Origin: Takakia lepidozioides
Lineage: Eukaryota > Streptophyta > Takakiopsida > Takakiales > Takakiaceae
Length of the DNA: 64,000 nucleotides
NCBI GenBank assembly: GCA_030704615.1
Contig: CM060732.1
Span: 68,801,053 to 68,865,052, forward strand
Direction: 5' to 3'
Under the pieces are notes generated by a model. It saw only the letters and a list, made by a program, of their open reading frames with translations, searched no databases and was not told the origin of the DNA. The position numbers and the translations under genes were made by a program. This document shows, piece by piece, positions 22,801 through 34,576 of the stretch. How positions within the stretch are numbered: position 1 is the first letter of the stretch; each line of letters starts with the position of its first letter.

Positions 22801-25800
22801 CAATTCTGAAGGAGTTTCACAAACACATATACGACCCAGCGTGGCATTTCTCCTGTAAGCCTCCTTCTTCATCTCCAATTTGACTGGCTAAATTGGTTGA
22901 ATATTACAGCATCCTACAGTAAACTTCTGACAGTTGTCAAACTAAACTGATGCATGTTAACTGACTTGGTATAGAGATGGCTATAGAAAAATTCTGTAGT
23001 TATTCTCCTCGTCCATTGGCAGTTCAGCCCATTTAACATCCAAGTCTGGTAAAGCTTAAGGTCTGGTCACATGTAAGACCCATGCATACACTCTGCATCC
23101 AAAGAAGTGGTGGCCCTCAACTTGTTGAATCCAAGTTCAGGGAAAGTACAAACATGCATGCTCAGGACAATTCGGACCACCCCAAATGTGCCAAGTCAAT
23201 TTGAACCAGATTTACTAGTTTGGCCAAGGACCCTGTAATGTTGAAGCAAAGGCTCACATTTAACATGGCCTTAAAAGATATAAGTCAGCAGTTGTACAGG
23301 ACTTCTTGAAGGGTAGCAGTTCCAATGTCGAGGTAACAAAAAACTTTGTCTTGCACCTGTGCTTGAGAACAGGTGGGGAGAAGGACTACAAGGAACTGAT
23401 GGACAAATTTCATTTGGTTTCAAATGCCTTCTTAGCTCTTTCCGAAGGGTGTGTTTCCTGACTTGTGCTGGTCTCCACCAAGTGGATCGACTTTACGCTA
23501 CTTTGATTGTCAAACCTGGCTAGTAGGCTTGCTGCAGATGTAGTTCCCAAAACAAACTTTACTGAACTTGATGCACTTGGGTTAGGAAGGGCCAAGTGAA
23601 GAACATGCTCTCCAAAAGAGTGGACTCTCCTGAGTTCCCGTCTGTTGCTATGACGCAATGTCAAATCTTTGGTCTAGTAGTGTGAGAAGATATGCACCAT
23701 AGGTGTGATTTTAAGCCTTTGACCACATCTTCATCGTTTCAGAGTTGTCTTTGCGAACTGGCTCACTGATAGAATGCAGCAGTTGTTATCGGTTTGTACA
23801 AGAAGCAAGTTGGTTTTATTATGACAAAGTGGAGGAAATAACCAAGGTCAGCATGTTTAAATGGGCTGGCAGATACCAAGAAGTAATTGGGGAAATGACT
23901 CAACGTATGGGAGATGGTATGGCCAAGTTTATCTTGTCTGAGGTACTCCCCCTTTTCCTTCCTTGGAAATTGGAAGGAATCTGTTATGGTGTCACAGGTC
24001 CTGCACTTTCACATCCTTGAAGCATTTCATTGTAGTTGGTGTCAGGAATGCAGAGATGATTCCCACTCACCAATCTTTAGTGAGTATGTGGTGAGTATCA
24101 TGTAAAGCACGGCCTTGCCATGTGTAGGTTTCTATTTCTGCAAGCTGTATACATCTAGATAAAGACAGACAGACAGACAGACAGAAGAAGGAAGGAAGTC
24201 CTTTTTCTACATTCAGAGGACTCCCACGATGGGGTATGAGTGGGGACAACTAAAGAAACAAGGTGTCACGCCAGAAGCCGAGCGCATCATGAATGTAGCG
24301 GTCTAAGTATTTCTGATGCTTATAGCTGAATGTCTCTGGAAAGGATGAATAGCCTTTGGAATGACAGTAGTTCCCCCTCCCGATCTCAATTTTTACGGTG
24401 AACCACAAATAGAATGTTCTATCTCTACTCCAGGCATGTTACATACCCGTCAAACCCTATCCTCACGAGGCATGTTCACTCATTTGGCTGGAAATTTCTG
24501 GACCAACTCTGAAATCTCTTGTGGATATGGAGACCTTGCGTGACAAGCAGCACAGCATGAGGATGCAGGCATTGTGCTGTTTGTAAAAAGTATGTTCGTA
24601 CTGATATGTGTTGTCAGTTGTGTGGAAGATAAACTACTTCAAATTGTGTTGCCAAGATAAAGTCAAAAAGTGGTGCTCTGCACCAAATCTATGTTTGCAA
24701 GAATGGGCGAGGGAAAAGAGAAGAAGAGAAGAAGAAAAATTATTTGGTCCTTGAGGGAGACTATGGAGGCTAGGTTTGTAACTGTGGGAATGCACAGGTT
24801 GAGACAATTGCCGACTATGATGAATATTGTCACTATGTGTCGGGGATCGTGGGCCTTGGTCTATCACGTCTCTTCTATGCAGCCAACCTTGAAGAGTTTG
24901 TCGCTGACGCCCTTTCCAACTCTATGGGATTATTTCTCCAGGTGTGTAGAACTGTTGTCCTTGTGTCTGAAAACACAAACTTCATGTGTCTTTATACGTA
25001 CGCATGCCAGTGGCTGATGGAAGGCTCATGTGAGGAGCTCAAATTGATTTCTCTCAGATGCTACTTGGTTTTGGAAATTGGACCGGAGGCCAAACTTCTA
25101 CTGTTGCAAGTACTAAGCTTTCTCCCATCTGTATGTTCCTGTGTTTAGCTTCTAAAAGCCCAGTGGGTACGGCACTTAGCCGGTGATCTTGGAGCCTAGA
25201 AATTATTAAACCTAATCTATGAATCTAAGGCTATTTTATGGTACATTGTTCTCACGTCGCCTTGTTTAAGTGTTACCTACCGGCTCCTGAGTCTCAATAG
25301 TGAATAAGGAGCCTTGTTAAATCACGAGTCGCAGCAAAAAAGTGCTTACCTTGTATGGGAAGCAGAGCCTAAACTTCCAGCATATGTGGCACTTCTACAA
25401 GAGGAGGCTTCATAGTGTGCATCTATCTGTATGTAGTTTGCATTGGGTCACCCCAAAGCTTACAACGGCTCAAGACTGATTGGTCATTGTTGGCTTGGTT
25501 CTCTTCAGAAAACAAACATAATAAGGGACTATCTGGAAGACATCAACGAACTTCCAGCACCCCGTATGTTCTGGCCACGTGACATTTGGCAGAAATATGC
25601 TGCACGGCTTGAGGTGGGCACACATAAGCCATTGAAATCTCTACTGTTGGCATCTCCTATCTCTGTTTGGTTTGTGGTGTTACTTTGTTCTTCGTCTTCT
25701 CTTCCTTAGGCTCTTTAGGCCTCTCAGGGACCGCATTACCATCTTTATTTCTCCCCCTCTCAGACAGGCTCTGTGGCTAATTCAAAACATGTGAGACCCA

Positions 25801-28800
25801 CCCCTCCACATCTTACTCCGGTGAGGCCCCCGCAGGAACAGTTTGATTATTTTGATGTTGGTTTCTTATTCGACTTTCCCCATGTGTTTTTAGTTTATTT
25901 CTCCTTGTCTCTCTGGGTATCAGGACTTCAAGTATGAGGAGAATGCAGAGGCAGCAGTGAAGTGCTTAAATGAGATGATCACAAATGCGTTGTCTCATGG
26001 AACCGATTGTCTACATTACCTGACCGCCCTTAAGGACAAATCAAATTTGCGCTTTTGTGCCATCCCACAGGTGTGTGTGTCAGACAAGGAAACACCCCAA
26101 CGTGTTGTGTCCACATGGTTTTCACGACATCATACAGCACTGGACCCATTCCAAAGAGAGTGCCTATGTGTCAAGGAACTTAGTTTAGCCTAGCACTTCA
26201 TGTGGTAAGAATACTCCATCCTAGGAGCTTGGAAGTATAATGAAGCTACACCACAAAGGGAAGCCACATCGATCATTGAGCCTCCCGTTATTCCAGAGGG
26301 TGGTGGGCTCCAACAGTAAGCACCCATTTCCAAAAGGAATGTTTAACAAGAGCTCAATGAGCTACCTTCACAGGAAAGTAAATCAGAAGAAGGTGTAGAG
26401 AGTGGTCCTCACATAGTAAGGATACTGCACCAAGGGGAAGCCACATTTGTTTGGCAGGAAAGTAAAATGTAGACTATCATACCCATAGCATCACTTGAAA
26501 TGTATTCAAGCAGTAGGTCCCATGGAGAAGTCCCAGATCTAGAAATAGAGGCGAGGCAGGGAGCTGGGCGAGGCCGCAGCTGGCCCCCAAGGTACAAATC
26601 AAAAACAAAGAAGGCCCTTGTATCGGAGTAGAGCTAGTCCACGTACCTCTTGAACTGCCCTCTCTCTTTATGTATCCATAGAGCCTTCACAAGTACCTTG
26701 CTTTTAGCCATACCGTAGCAGTATGGTAAGTGTTCCTTCAACTTCGCCTGTCTCCCAAACGAGGAGAATGGACATAGCCTTAGATATATGTATTTAGATT
26801 AAACACTTAGGGCAGACCCTAATGAGTGCCTCCATTTTCATGTTCCGTTCTGAACAGATTTCTCAATAGAGACAATTAGTTCTGGTTTTCCATCCTCTAG
26901 AAAGCCCTTCACAAGCATCAACTTGCTGTGTATGAGCTGCCCAGCAATTAGGCCCAAGAGGGCCAGGGATTTAGGCTCAACCTCAAGATTTTGGAAGTTG
27001 GTGAACAGAGGTGCAGGGACAATGTTCATGATTGTCCTGAAGAGGGTCGCTCTCTGGTGAGAATATCCTGGACAATGTATCAGAAAATGATTTTATCTTC
27101 AGGCTACTCGCACATCGGGCAATTGCAATCTCCTCTTCCTCTCGTCCTTTTCCTCTTCATCACATTCATTCTTCTCTCTCTGCACAGAGGGAGAGAGAGA
27201 GGTAAGGTCTTTCATTTAATGATAGTGGGCATGGAGGCAGCTGAGCAGCATAAATTTACTGAAGGGTGTAAAATGGGAACAGATAATGGCGATAGGAACG
27301 CTGGCGATGTGCTACAACAACATCCAGGTCTTCAGAGGAGTTGTCAAGATCAGGCGTGGTGCGTATAGTGTCACTCTTGTTCTCCATCTGTGACTGTATT
27401 AGTGACTTCAGTACCTCAGCTTGCCACTCACAGTTGTATATGTGAGACAGCTGAATTTTGGGATGAGAGATTGAGATTGTTAGTCAAGTCCATGACATTG
27501 TATCCACTGGAGGGTGGTAGCATGGCTGCGGTATCTGTGTAAGAAAATTTCTACCTCTGTAGAAATCCCAGAGACCATTAGGCAAATGTTTGTGTTAAAG
27601 TAATGCTCTAGGTTGCCACCCGGTGGCTGTCAACATCATAATACAGGAAGGTTTAAGTTACTTGAAGTTTCTTCCATGGAACAAGCTAGATGGACCTCAT
27701 GGAGATTAAATGTAAGATTCTGTCAGTCTGGTCTGCAGGATTGACAGCAAGGATATTGGAGGTGAAGACAATGACTGATGTGTATGGAGCTTTTTATGAC
27801 TTTTCTCGCACCCTAGCTGCCAAGGTAAACCCCTCTTGTCATTTCTGTGTTGCCAAACAAATGTGACACAAGTATCTGTTGCAGCTCTCTCGCCTTTCTT
27901 GCTTTCTTGATTTCTTTCTGTCTCTCCCCCACTTACCTTTCTGAGTTTTTTCCTTTCTTTAGTTTGCTTCTCTCTCACAAAACCCAATTCGGCAGAGGGT
28001 CCTCCATGACAAGAAATGAAGATGACACAAACAGGGACGCACAGAAAACATGGGGGACAGAAGGGAGGATGGGGGATCAATGAACTGCAGATAGGGTTTC
28101 TCTTTAAGGTGTCAGATAGTGTGTTACTGAAACGCATCTGGAAAGGGGTGACTGCAGATTGATAAGAAGGACCCTTCAGCAGCAAAGACGCAGAAGTATA
28201 TTGAGGACATTCAACAAGTCTGCAAGCCCCACCTATCGAACAGGCAGGCGGCTCTTGTCCTTTCCTCTTTTGCACCCTCCAGTCACACCCTAGTGGCAAC
28301 ATATATACCTTCCTTGAGTCCAACGGGGAGATATACTCCGTGAAAGTTTCTTGTCCCAAAGAGAGGCCCTAGCAGAAAACCTTACAGTAGGGTACTTTGA
28401 TGTTTCCAAACCACAAAAATATGCACACACTACTTCACCTGTATGGAACCCTGGGTCTGACGAACCCCACGTGCATGTGGCACCATGCAGGCTATTGCTG
28501 ATAGTGCGTAGCATGTCTTTGTGTCTGGGACTGCTATAGGCCACCATAGCATATAACCGATTGGCCCTGCATTCACTTATGATTAGTTATGATTAGTTTC
28601 ATCCATATGGATTCTGGTAGAACCGATCCTTTTAAAAGGTCTGGGGTTTGAACACGTACCCTTGCACATTGGTGAAGAATTCGTGATCCAGTAGCTGCTG
28701 TACAGATTGTCTGACAGAAATGTTGGGGATGGTCACAGGCGAGGGCTCACCATAGAGAGCAAGACAGGACATGAGGCTTGCTTGGTACGTGACCTTCTTT

Positions 28801-29440
28801 TTACGTTTATGTGATTACTCAAACTTAATCTGAGGATAACCTGGGAGTCATTGTGGGTGCACACTCCTCATTCTGTTCCAGGAGGGAGAGCATCTTCTCA
28901 TGGGTAACAGATTATTACTGTTTACATTTCAGATAGTTCTCCAGCCCTTAAACGTACGTCCAAATTTTCTGCTCAGTTGAGGACACATAAGCGTCTTGGA
29001 ATATTCATTTCTCTTCTATTTTTCAACTTGCTCATCTCTCTCCTCATATGAAGCAAGACCTGATCTGCCACAGAAGATTGATGACCCTGCTGTATAGCAC
29101 TTGCTTTACGGATGACAAACTGAATAAGCTTGAAAAGTCTTAGCTTCCCTTTCTGCTGAGAAAGAATTATGATTGAAAAGTAGATCAAATCTGCAAACAT
29201 AGTATATTATTTTATCAACCCTTCATCTTTTAACACATGAATTGAAACAGACAAAATGTGTGTATGATGCTTTCATCTGTGAAATTTCTGGGTGTGGCAA
29301 ATTGACTCAATTTTCAGTTGCAAGGGCTTGTTCCAAACTCAGCTGTGTTCTCATCTTGTGTGTCAAATGCTCCACCACAGGTCATGGCATTATTGGTGCT
29401 GTTGGTGGCCATGCTTTTCATTGTCTGGAGGCAGAAGTGA
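19178..29440 (+). CDS. SQS: Squalene synthase (farnesyl-diphosphate farnesyltransferase)
   Basis: Condenses two farnesyl diphosphates to squalene with NADPH at the ER membrane, the first committed step to sterols and triterpenes. Exons: 19178-19372, 22397-22439, 22765-22854, 23373-23448, 23873-23942, 24798-24941, 25509-25613, 25924-26070, 27283-27358, 27739-27824, 28158-about 28217, and 29381-29440. Most junctions are GT..AG and all phases agree. Landmarks: [20 protein letters not shown] start, [12 protein letters not shown], the Asp-rich VLRGLDTI+[40 protein letters not shown], and a C-terminal membrane helix [16 protein letters not shown] ending RQK-stop. The sum is about 384 residues against roughly 410 in plants; the 3' end of exon 11 is uncertain (GT at 28218, 28250 or later), or a small exon is missed. 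Intron 1 holds a LINE. Confidence 0.92.
19640..19898 (+). mobile_element. LINE 3'-end fragment ending in (CT)n
   Basis: Matches the 3' end of the adjacent full LINE (21540-21775): the shared order is CAGCA.ATTGATGCTTGTGTGAAGGG, then the 'cccttttgtt...aaactgggc' block, GGCAAACAACG, and a pyrimidine tail CTCTCT...CTCATC (19867-19898). It is 5'-truncated, in the same orientation, and abuts the next copy directly. Confidence 0.8.
19899..21775 (+). mobile_element. 5'-truncated LINE with open reverse transcriptase frame
   Basis: The open frame 19765-21750 (661 codons) is chimeric. Its first ~45 codons come from the tail of the upstream LINE fragment, and genuine reverse transcriptase starts near [14 protein letters not shown]. 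Motifs: [16 protein letters not shown], motif [14 protein letters not shown], motif [17 protein letters not shown], motif [11 protein letters not shown], and a C-terminal zinc knuckle [17 protein letters not shown]. The apurinic endonuclease and ORF1 are missing. It lies in intron 1 of squalene synthase, same strand. The whole RT and knuckle region lacks stops, so the insertion is young or conserved. Pieces of the same family occur at 26810-27190 and 44510-44680, both minus. Confidence 0.88.
24162..24185. repeat. (ACAG)n microsatellite
   Basis: Five to six tandem ACAG units in intron 5 of squalene synthase. Confidence 0.85.
26810..27190 (-). mobile_element. LINE 3' fragment inside SQS intron 8
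   Basis: On the minus strand the sequence matches the C-terminal end of the LINE reverse transcriptase at 21350-21620: a C-N-C-P start, then [20 protein letters not shown] and [17 protein letters not shown], with several frame breaks. It is antisense to the host gene and 5'-truncated. Confidence 0.75.
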
Positions 29441-31324
29441 CCAGAATGGTGAAGCATCCTGGGGCATAAATGGGCTGGCTGCTGTTGTCAGTATACAGTG
29501 AATGCTGAGAGGGGCTGGCTGGATGTGTTGGGTGTAGCTTTGCACTTGTTGTGCCTCCTGGTAAATTAGGGCCAGACCTCTACCATGTGCAAACTCAAGT
29601 AACTTTCCGAGGAGAGAAAAACTGCTCTGCCTGTTGGGCTATTCTTTTCATCCACATGATTGTACACTGCTGCTGAGGGCTGATCTTTCAAGCACTCTTT
29701 TGTTTATCTAGACAGAAAGGAGACGTACACGAAAGTAGATGAGGTTTCATGTTGTTTCATAAGTCTCTGCCATTCAATTCTACCCTAGACTGTTGGGCAA
29801 GTTGTGATATGTTCAGCAACCATTTGAAGGGAAGTTTAAGATCACACTTCAATGCTTCTGATTATAGGACATTCAATTGGCACCAGACTCAGCTACTCTT
29901 TATATTTAAGAGGGTTTAGGGTTTAAGTCATTAGGAGGGTGTGAGAGTTGGTATGGAAAGGATTGGTTGTGTGTGGTGTACTAGGCCTTTGTTTTGGCTT
30001 TCCTGGGGAGAAAAGGCCAAGGCCTGCATGTTCTCTATTTGGCCCTACCTCTATCTGGTTATGGAAGTAGACTCGAACAAGAAATTGCCCCTGTAACTTA
30101 TGTCAATTCAACGTCATGATGCTCTGTCTACTGGATAAAACAGGGCTTACACTTCACTGGCAAAATAAGACTGGTCCAACATTCCTTTTGTGCAACATTG
30201 TGTTTCCATCTGCATGTTGCTTTGCCAAGTCTTCTTCAACATTTTGCCATATGTAAGTGTACGTCATGCACTCCATTTGAGGTGAAAATGTTAGGATTTG
30301 TGGGTGTAATAAGGGATTTGTTCAGTTGAACCAATTGTTTGTTCAGTCGTAGCAGCAAGGAACTGGCAGAAACAGACCATATGTGAAGAGGTGCCTACCA
30401 TTTACCAACCTCCTCCATTTGCAGATTCACCAATCATGCAGTTTTACAGGGATTGTATGCACCGAGTTCATGACATTTTAGAATGCTATGGCTGTGGATC
30501 CACTCAGATTTGCACTGTTGAGCATGAATGCTGCACATTTTGCAGCATCACCATTGTCTTCTGAAAGATCAATAGAGGTTCTCGAAGAGGACTGTCTCTT
30601 CTGGCACTTGCGGTGATAGGGGCAAATCCTGTAACTCAGGACTAATGACAGGTGACACACATTTTGAATGGAGAATAATTTCTATTTATGTTTATGCATG
30701 CACCAGACACCCCCCCAACTGCCCCCTAACCGAGCAATGCATGCCACAGTGCCGGAGGTACAGCCGGGGGTACACGTCCGGATCAGGTACTACCGGAGGT
30801 GGATCAGGCCAAGAAACAGAGGGGGGGGGGGGGGGGGGGCACTCACAAACGTATGTGATGTATATAAATATATATATGTAACACCAAATGTATGAGCTGG
30901 AGTTTCAGTCCTGAACATGTTCCAATGTCAATACTAAGTTGGTCCCAAACTACCAAAGCTCAAATTGCAAAAACCTTGAGCCAAACTTCGGCCGGCAAAA
31001 GCATCATAGGACATGAGCTGCGAGGAAAAAGCACATTCTTTCTCGTGCGGGATGAAAGCTCTCCTGCTTGAGATATCAAGCTCTCTGCTCTCCTGTTTGA
31101 GTTAAAGCACTCCCGTTGCAGGGACTTCAGCTTCCTGAAGGATAAGATTCCATCATTATCTCTGCTGAGACAGCACTACAGACAGTGACTCCTCCAAATG
31201 GAGCTTCTAGATTCCAAATCCCACCAAAAAAGGAGCTGTTCGACTATCAACTCCAGTACATTGCCCATTTTTTGAGGATAGCGTTCACTCCTCATCTTGA
31301 CCTTCATCAATTCATGTAGACCTT
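29441..31324. other. Intergenic; no gene recognised; G19 tract
   Basis: Begins with the 3' untranslated region of squalene synthase and ends with that of the convergent B3 gene. A run of 19 G (30821-30839) and a TA-rich stretch (30860-30880) occur. No open frame here resembles a known protein. Confidence 0.5.
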
Positions 31325-32038
31325 CTACATACCCCAACTGAACTTAATACATGGCACCCACCAACAGCCAGTAGACACATCTTTTGTTGCACCCTCAATC
31401 ATCTCTTCCTCACTCACAAGTCCCTCCAGCTCGACCAGGAACTCAAATCCATTGAGCCCAATCCGTCCTGAGATCAAGCGGTCGACTCTGTAAGCCTGAT
31501 TCTCATTCGCCTTCTCTCCTTCAGTACAAGTAAGTAGTGGTTTGGGAGGTACCTGAACATGACGGGATTTTGCGTGCGCTGACGATTTCGGGTGGCCTAT
31601 TGCAAAGTCAATGCCAGTTTCTAAGGATCCATCAATTACATACAACCCAGTGCTGACTTTAAGGCCTCCTGGGGATCTGGAGGCCTCCTTCAACTTCACT
31701 TGTGGCTGGACTTTGTGTTGTTCAGATCCTTCGAAGACTCCATCGACCACCCGGAAAATGTGAACTGATAGCACAAAGTTCCTCTTGTCGGTCACTTCAA
31801 ACACACACACATCTGATTCCTCAAGCCGATTGTCAATTGCAAACCTTCTCCATCCCCCACTCAGGACGCCATTGTTCCTTTTGGCTATCCAAATGGCAGG
31901 CCACTGCCTTCCAGCTGCATTGGTCAGAATCACTTCACACCTCTCTGACGGAAGCCAGTCTTTTCCAAACTGCTTGGGTAGTCTCTGCATCAACCATCGT
32001 GCATCATCATAATCATGCTGAAGTTTGATTCTATGCAC
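31325..32038 (-). CDS. B3-domain exon, C-terminal half of a REM-like protein
   Basis: 237 codons open on the minus strand. The 5' boundary is a likely splice acceptor ('ggatag' before TGCATAGAATC), so the GTG at the frame start need not be a start codon. It has a second B3-type fold: LPKQFGKDWLPSERCEVILT, AAGRQWPAIWIAKRNNGVLS, GGWRRFAIDNRLEESDVCVF and HIFRVV. The C-terminal ~70 residues include AYRVDRLISGRIGLNGFEFL and VELEGLV, vaguely like a chromodomain (Y.V..I...R...G...YLV.W.G). B3 domains bind DNA in the nucleus; REM-type proteins act in development. Read with 32305-33153 as one gene. Confidence 0.72.
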   Translation of the reverse strand: MHRIKLQHDYDDARWLMQRLPKQFGKDWLPSERCEVILTNAAGRQWPAIWIAKRNNGVLSGGWRRFAIDNRLEESDVCVFEVTDKRNFVLSVHIFRVVDGVFEGSEQHKVQPQVKLKEASRSPGGLKVSTGLYVIDGSLETGIDFAIGHPKSSAHAKSRHVQVPPKPLLTCTEGEKANENQAYRVDRLISGRIGLNGFEFLVELEGLVSEEEMIEGATKDVSTGCWWVPCIKFSWGM

Positions 32039-32304
32039 TATCCCTCAATCAACCTGAGTCAGCTCCACTTCTATCTCTCCTCTCCTTAAACTGTTACCTT
32101 TGCTCTCTAATGAGCACAAGGGGCTACATTATTGTAGTTAGGCTGCACAAAGTTTTAAGTCTTTTTCTCTTTCTGCATCTCTCTCCCCCTCTTATCTGCA
32201 GAAAAGTGAACATAATATCACATTGTCAGTAATGGTGCCGGTATACATCCTATGCATTGCACATGAATTCAACAAGCGTTCACAAAATTAAAGGATTAGC
32301 AGGA

Positions 32305-33153
32305 TCAGCGACTTACTAGCGCAAAACCTCTGTAGACATAACCTTTGCACATCACCAGCACGGCACTGGGGTTACTGGTTTGAAATGCCTGAGCGTTGTG
32401 AAGAGCCCTACTCTTCTCAGCTTCTGTTACAGGCCTCCGTTGTGAAACGACTACACCTTGCATCAGCAATGGAATCGGAAGCACTTCTCTTTCTTGCTCG
32501 TTCACAACGTTCATATCCTGCTCGGCTTCAGGTGGTTCTCGGCCAGATTCCGGCCCACCTTCCTTACTCCCACAATCAGAGTCACTGGATTCCAGACTGA
32601 CCAACTTAGGTTCTGGCGGGGAATCTTCTCCCTCATCTCGTCCCTTCCTCTTCTTCGCAAGCCTCGCCGGACTCTTACTTGTAGCTCTGTCACAGTGACT
32701 CCCATCGTCCTCTCTCTCCTTCCTCTTTTTTTTCCCCTTTCTTTTGCCAGGAGGTGTTGAGGGAGCCACAGGTACCTGGGAGCTGGTGTTCGTCGCATTG
32801 ACGGCACTTTCTTTCCCCTTTCTTTTGCCCACAGGAGGTGTCGAGGAAGTCACAGGTACATGAGAGCTGCTGTTAGTCGCATGGACAGCACTTTCTTTCT
32901 CGCGCCCAGCCGCATCGAAGACCTGGACTTTAAACCGCGAGTCTTCTATGAGAGTGAACACAAGCTGGTCTCCAGTCGTCACACCACTGTGAGATACAAA
33001 AAACTTCCACCCAAGTCTAAAGGCGACTGTACACTTCTGCACAGAACCCCCCACTTCCACTTCCCATTCTTGCCCAGTTGGTCCCTCCAAGATGACGCTA
33101 CCTTGAAATCTGTCGCAATGAGCTTTCACGAACTCAATCGGAATTTGCTGCAA
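32305..33153 (-). CDS. B3-domain exon, N-terminal half of a REM-like protein
   Basis: Minus-strand frame of 282 codons from the first in-frame ATG-like start; coding continues upstream through ATVIRLLQQ to a splice acceptor near 33176-33182. The first ~85 residues are a B3 domain: IPIEFVKAHCDRFQGSVILE, GQEWEVEV, GWKFFVSHSGVTTGDQLVF and F.VQVFD. Then come a Ser/Thr/Pro linker with two similar copies (ESAVHATNSSSHVPV and ESAVNATNTSSQVPV), Lys/Arg runs that are likely nuclear localisation signals (GKRKGKKKRKERE, AKKRKGRDEGE), and an acidic stretch. Near the 3' end GTAAGT after 'gcgcta' looks like a donor, so the final residues VSR may be intronic. Confidence 0.75.
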   Translation of the reverse strand: MQQIPIEFVKAHCDRFQGSVILEGPTGQEWEVEVGGSVQKCTVAFRLGWKFFVSHSGVTTGDQLVFTLIEDSRFKVQVFDAAGREKESAVHATNSSSHVPVTSSTPPVGKRKGKESAVNATNTSSQVPVAPSTPPGKRKGKKKRKEREDDGSHCDRATSKSPARLAKKRKGRDEGEDSPPEPKLVSLESSDSDCGSKEGGPESGREPPEAEQDMNVVNEQEREVLPIPLLMQGVVVSQRRPVTEAEKSRALHNAQAFQTSNPSAVLVMCKGYVYRGFALVSR

Positions 33154-33413
33154 CAGCCGTATGACAGTCGCTCGGACTCAGTGAGTGTCTACAGGGAGAG
33201 TTTTTAAATAGATGCTCTTATCAGCAATACTCCTCAAAATCCATAGCCTATCCAAGTGGTTTCCAGCAAATGCATGCAAATCACAGGCAGGCGTATGCAA
33301 TTTCAAGGACCACTGCTACTACAACACAGGGAAACACCGCGAACATATCAGCCTGAAGTAGTCTGACAAGATGAGGATATGATAACCACTGAACATTCGA
33401 AAACACTTACCAT

Positions 33414-33531
33414 CATTGTATTCACCGTATTTTCTGCCATCTTGAGAAACGATGGGTTGTGAGTAAGACCATGGTCTTCCTTTCGATTTCGTGTGTGGAT
33501 TTTGAAACAATTGTGAGTGCACACGGAGCAT
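33414..33531 (-). CDS. Possible 5' exon of the B3 gene
   Basis: On the minus strand a frame starting MLRVHSQLFQNPHTKSKGRP ends at AATGATG|GTAAGT (about 33414), a strong donor. Joined to the acceptor near 33178 its one leftover base keeps the B3 frame open (…GEYND then V/A-RATVIRLLQQ). In another frame, from 33569, a Cys-x2-Cys pattern (VCSVCTHNC) resembles the Cys-rich N-terminus of some REM proteins but does not fit the splice phase. No transcript evidence is available. Confidence 0.35.
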
Positions 33532-33569
33532 ACTTGGAACCCCTTCGCAGGCGCACGTACTCCCGTCAT

Positions 33570-34576
33570 GTTGACGAGTAGAGATTTCGATGCCTGAACA
33601 AACCTCAGAACTGGAAATCGCTCCTCAAATCGCTCCTCCCAGCTGAGGCACTCGATCTTCGCTCAATTTCCATAAGCATTGAAGTGAAGAGACATGACCT
33701 CCCCACAGACACACACACCCTCCTTCTACTTCCAAGCCACTAACAAAGACGTAAGGCAGTCAAGTCAAGCTTCTCGGAGAAAACAGATCGGCTGTGCATT
33801 GGTCACGCGATTATCCTGGTAGCTGTCAGAACTTCGCAATGCCCAAAATCCACATGACATGTGAATTGCACACTCAGCAGCTCAAATTTTGCCACAGTAG
33901 CTCACAAACAAGTGAGAAACAAGGAAGGGTAGTAGAAGAAGAGAGGAAGCAAACAAGTACATTCAAGTATTCAGTTCACTCGTGAGAGATGAGCGACCAC
34001 AGCGCAGAAGTCCGTTGAGTGAGAGAGACGAGGGGGGACATGGTACGTAGGGTACATGCACACATGGCGGCGCAGGCTCATGTTCTCGCTTCAAATTCTG
34101 TGCTGGGATGTGCCCCCCCGTAAGTGGGCATTACGGCCATCGCTGTCGCAGTGTTGGCTGCGAATCCAATCGCAACGAATCCCACTAACAGTAATCAACT
34201 CGCAGGGCAGTCCGCCGCCTGCGCATTCATCGCCTGCGCGCTCATTATCACACGGGCCCTCCGTCCGCGCACATTCATCACGCATCCATCGCTGCTCTCG
34301 AGCGCACTCATCACATGACTTGCGAGACTGCGCCCTGTCACACACGCTGTGCGGGCTGCTGCCACGCGGCACGTAGGTCGCTAGGTAGGTAGGTAGGTAG
34401 GGCTATGGCTCCCACTCTAGCCTGCCGAGGACTCATCATTTGTAGTATCTACGTATAATATTATTTTTTTTATTTTTTTATTTTTTATTTTAAGGGGAAA
34501 CCTGGGAGCGACTGCTGAGTTCTTGGGGTGCGACTTGCCTTCACCTCCCCCACCCCAAGGTTATTTTTTCCTGCAT
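33570..34576. other. Upstream flank of the B3 gene; no further gene
   Basis: Promoter side of the B3 gene, followed by a GC-rich stretch (34080-34380) and an (AGGT)n microsatellite (34383-34402). No coding region recognised. Confidence 0.45.

Noticed and set aside
27706-28359. 217-codon minus-strand frame overlapping squalene synthase exons
   Set aside because: It is antisense to well-supported exons 10 and 11 and has no recognisable domain.
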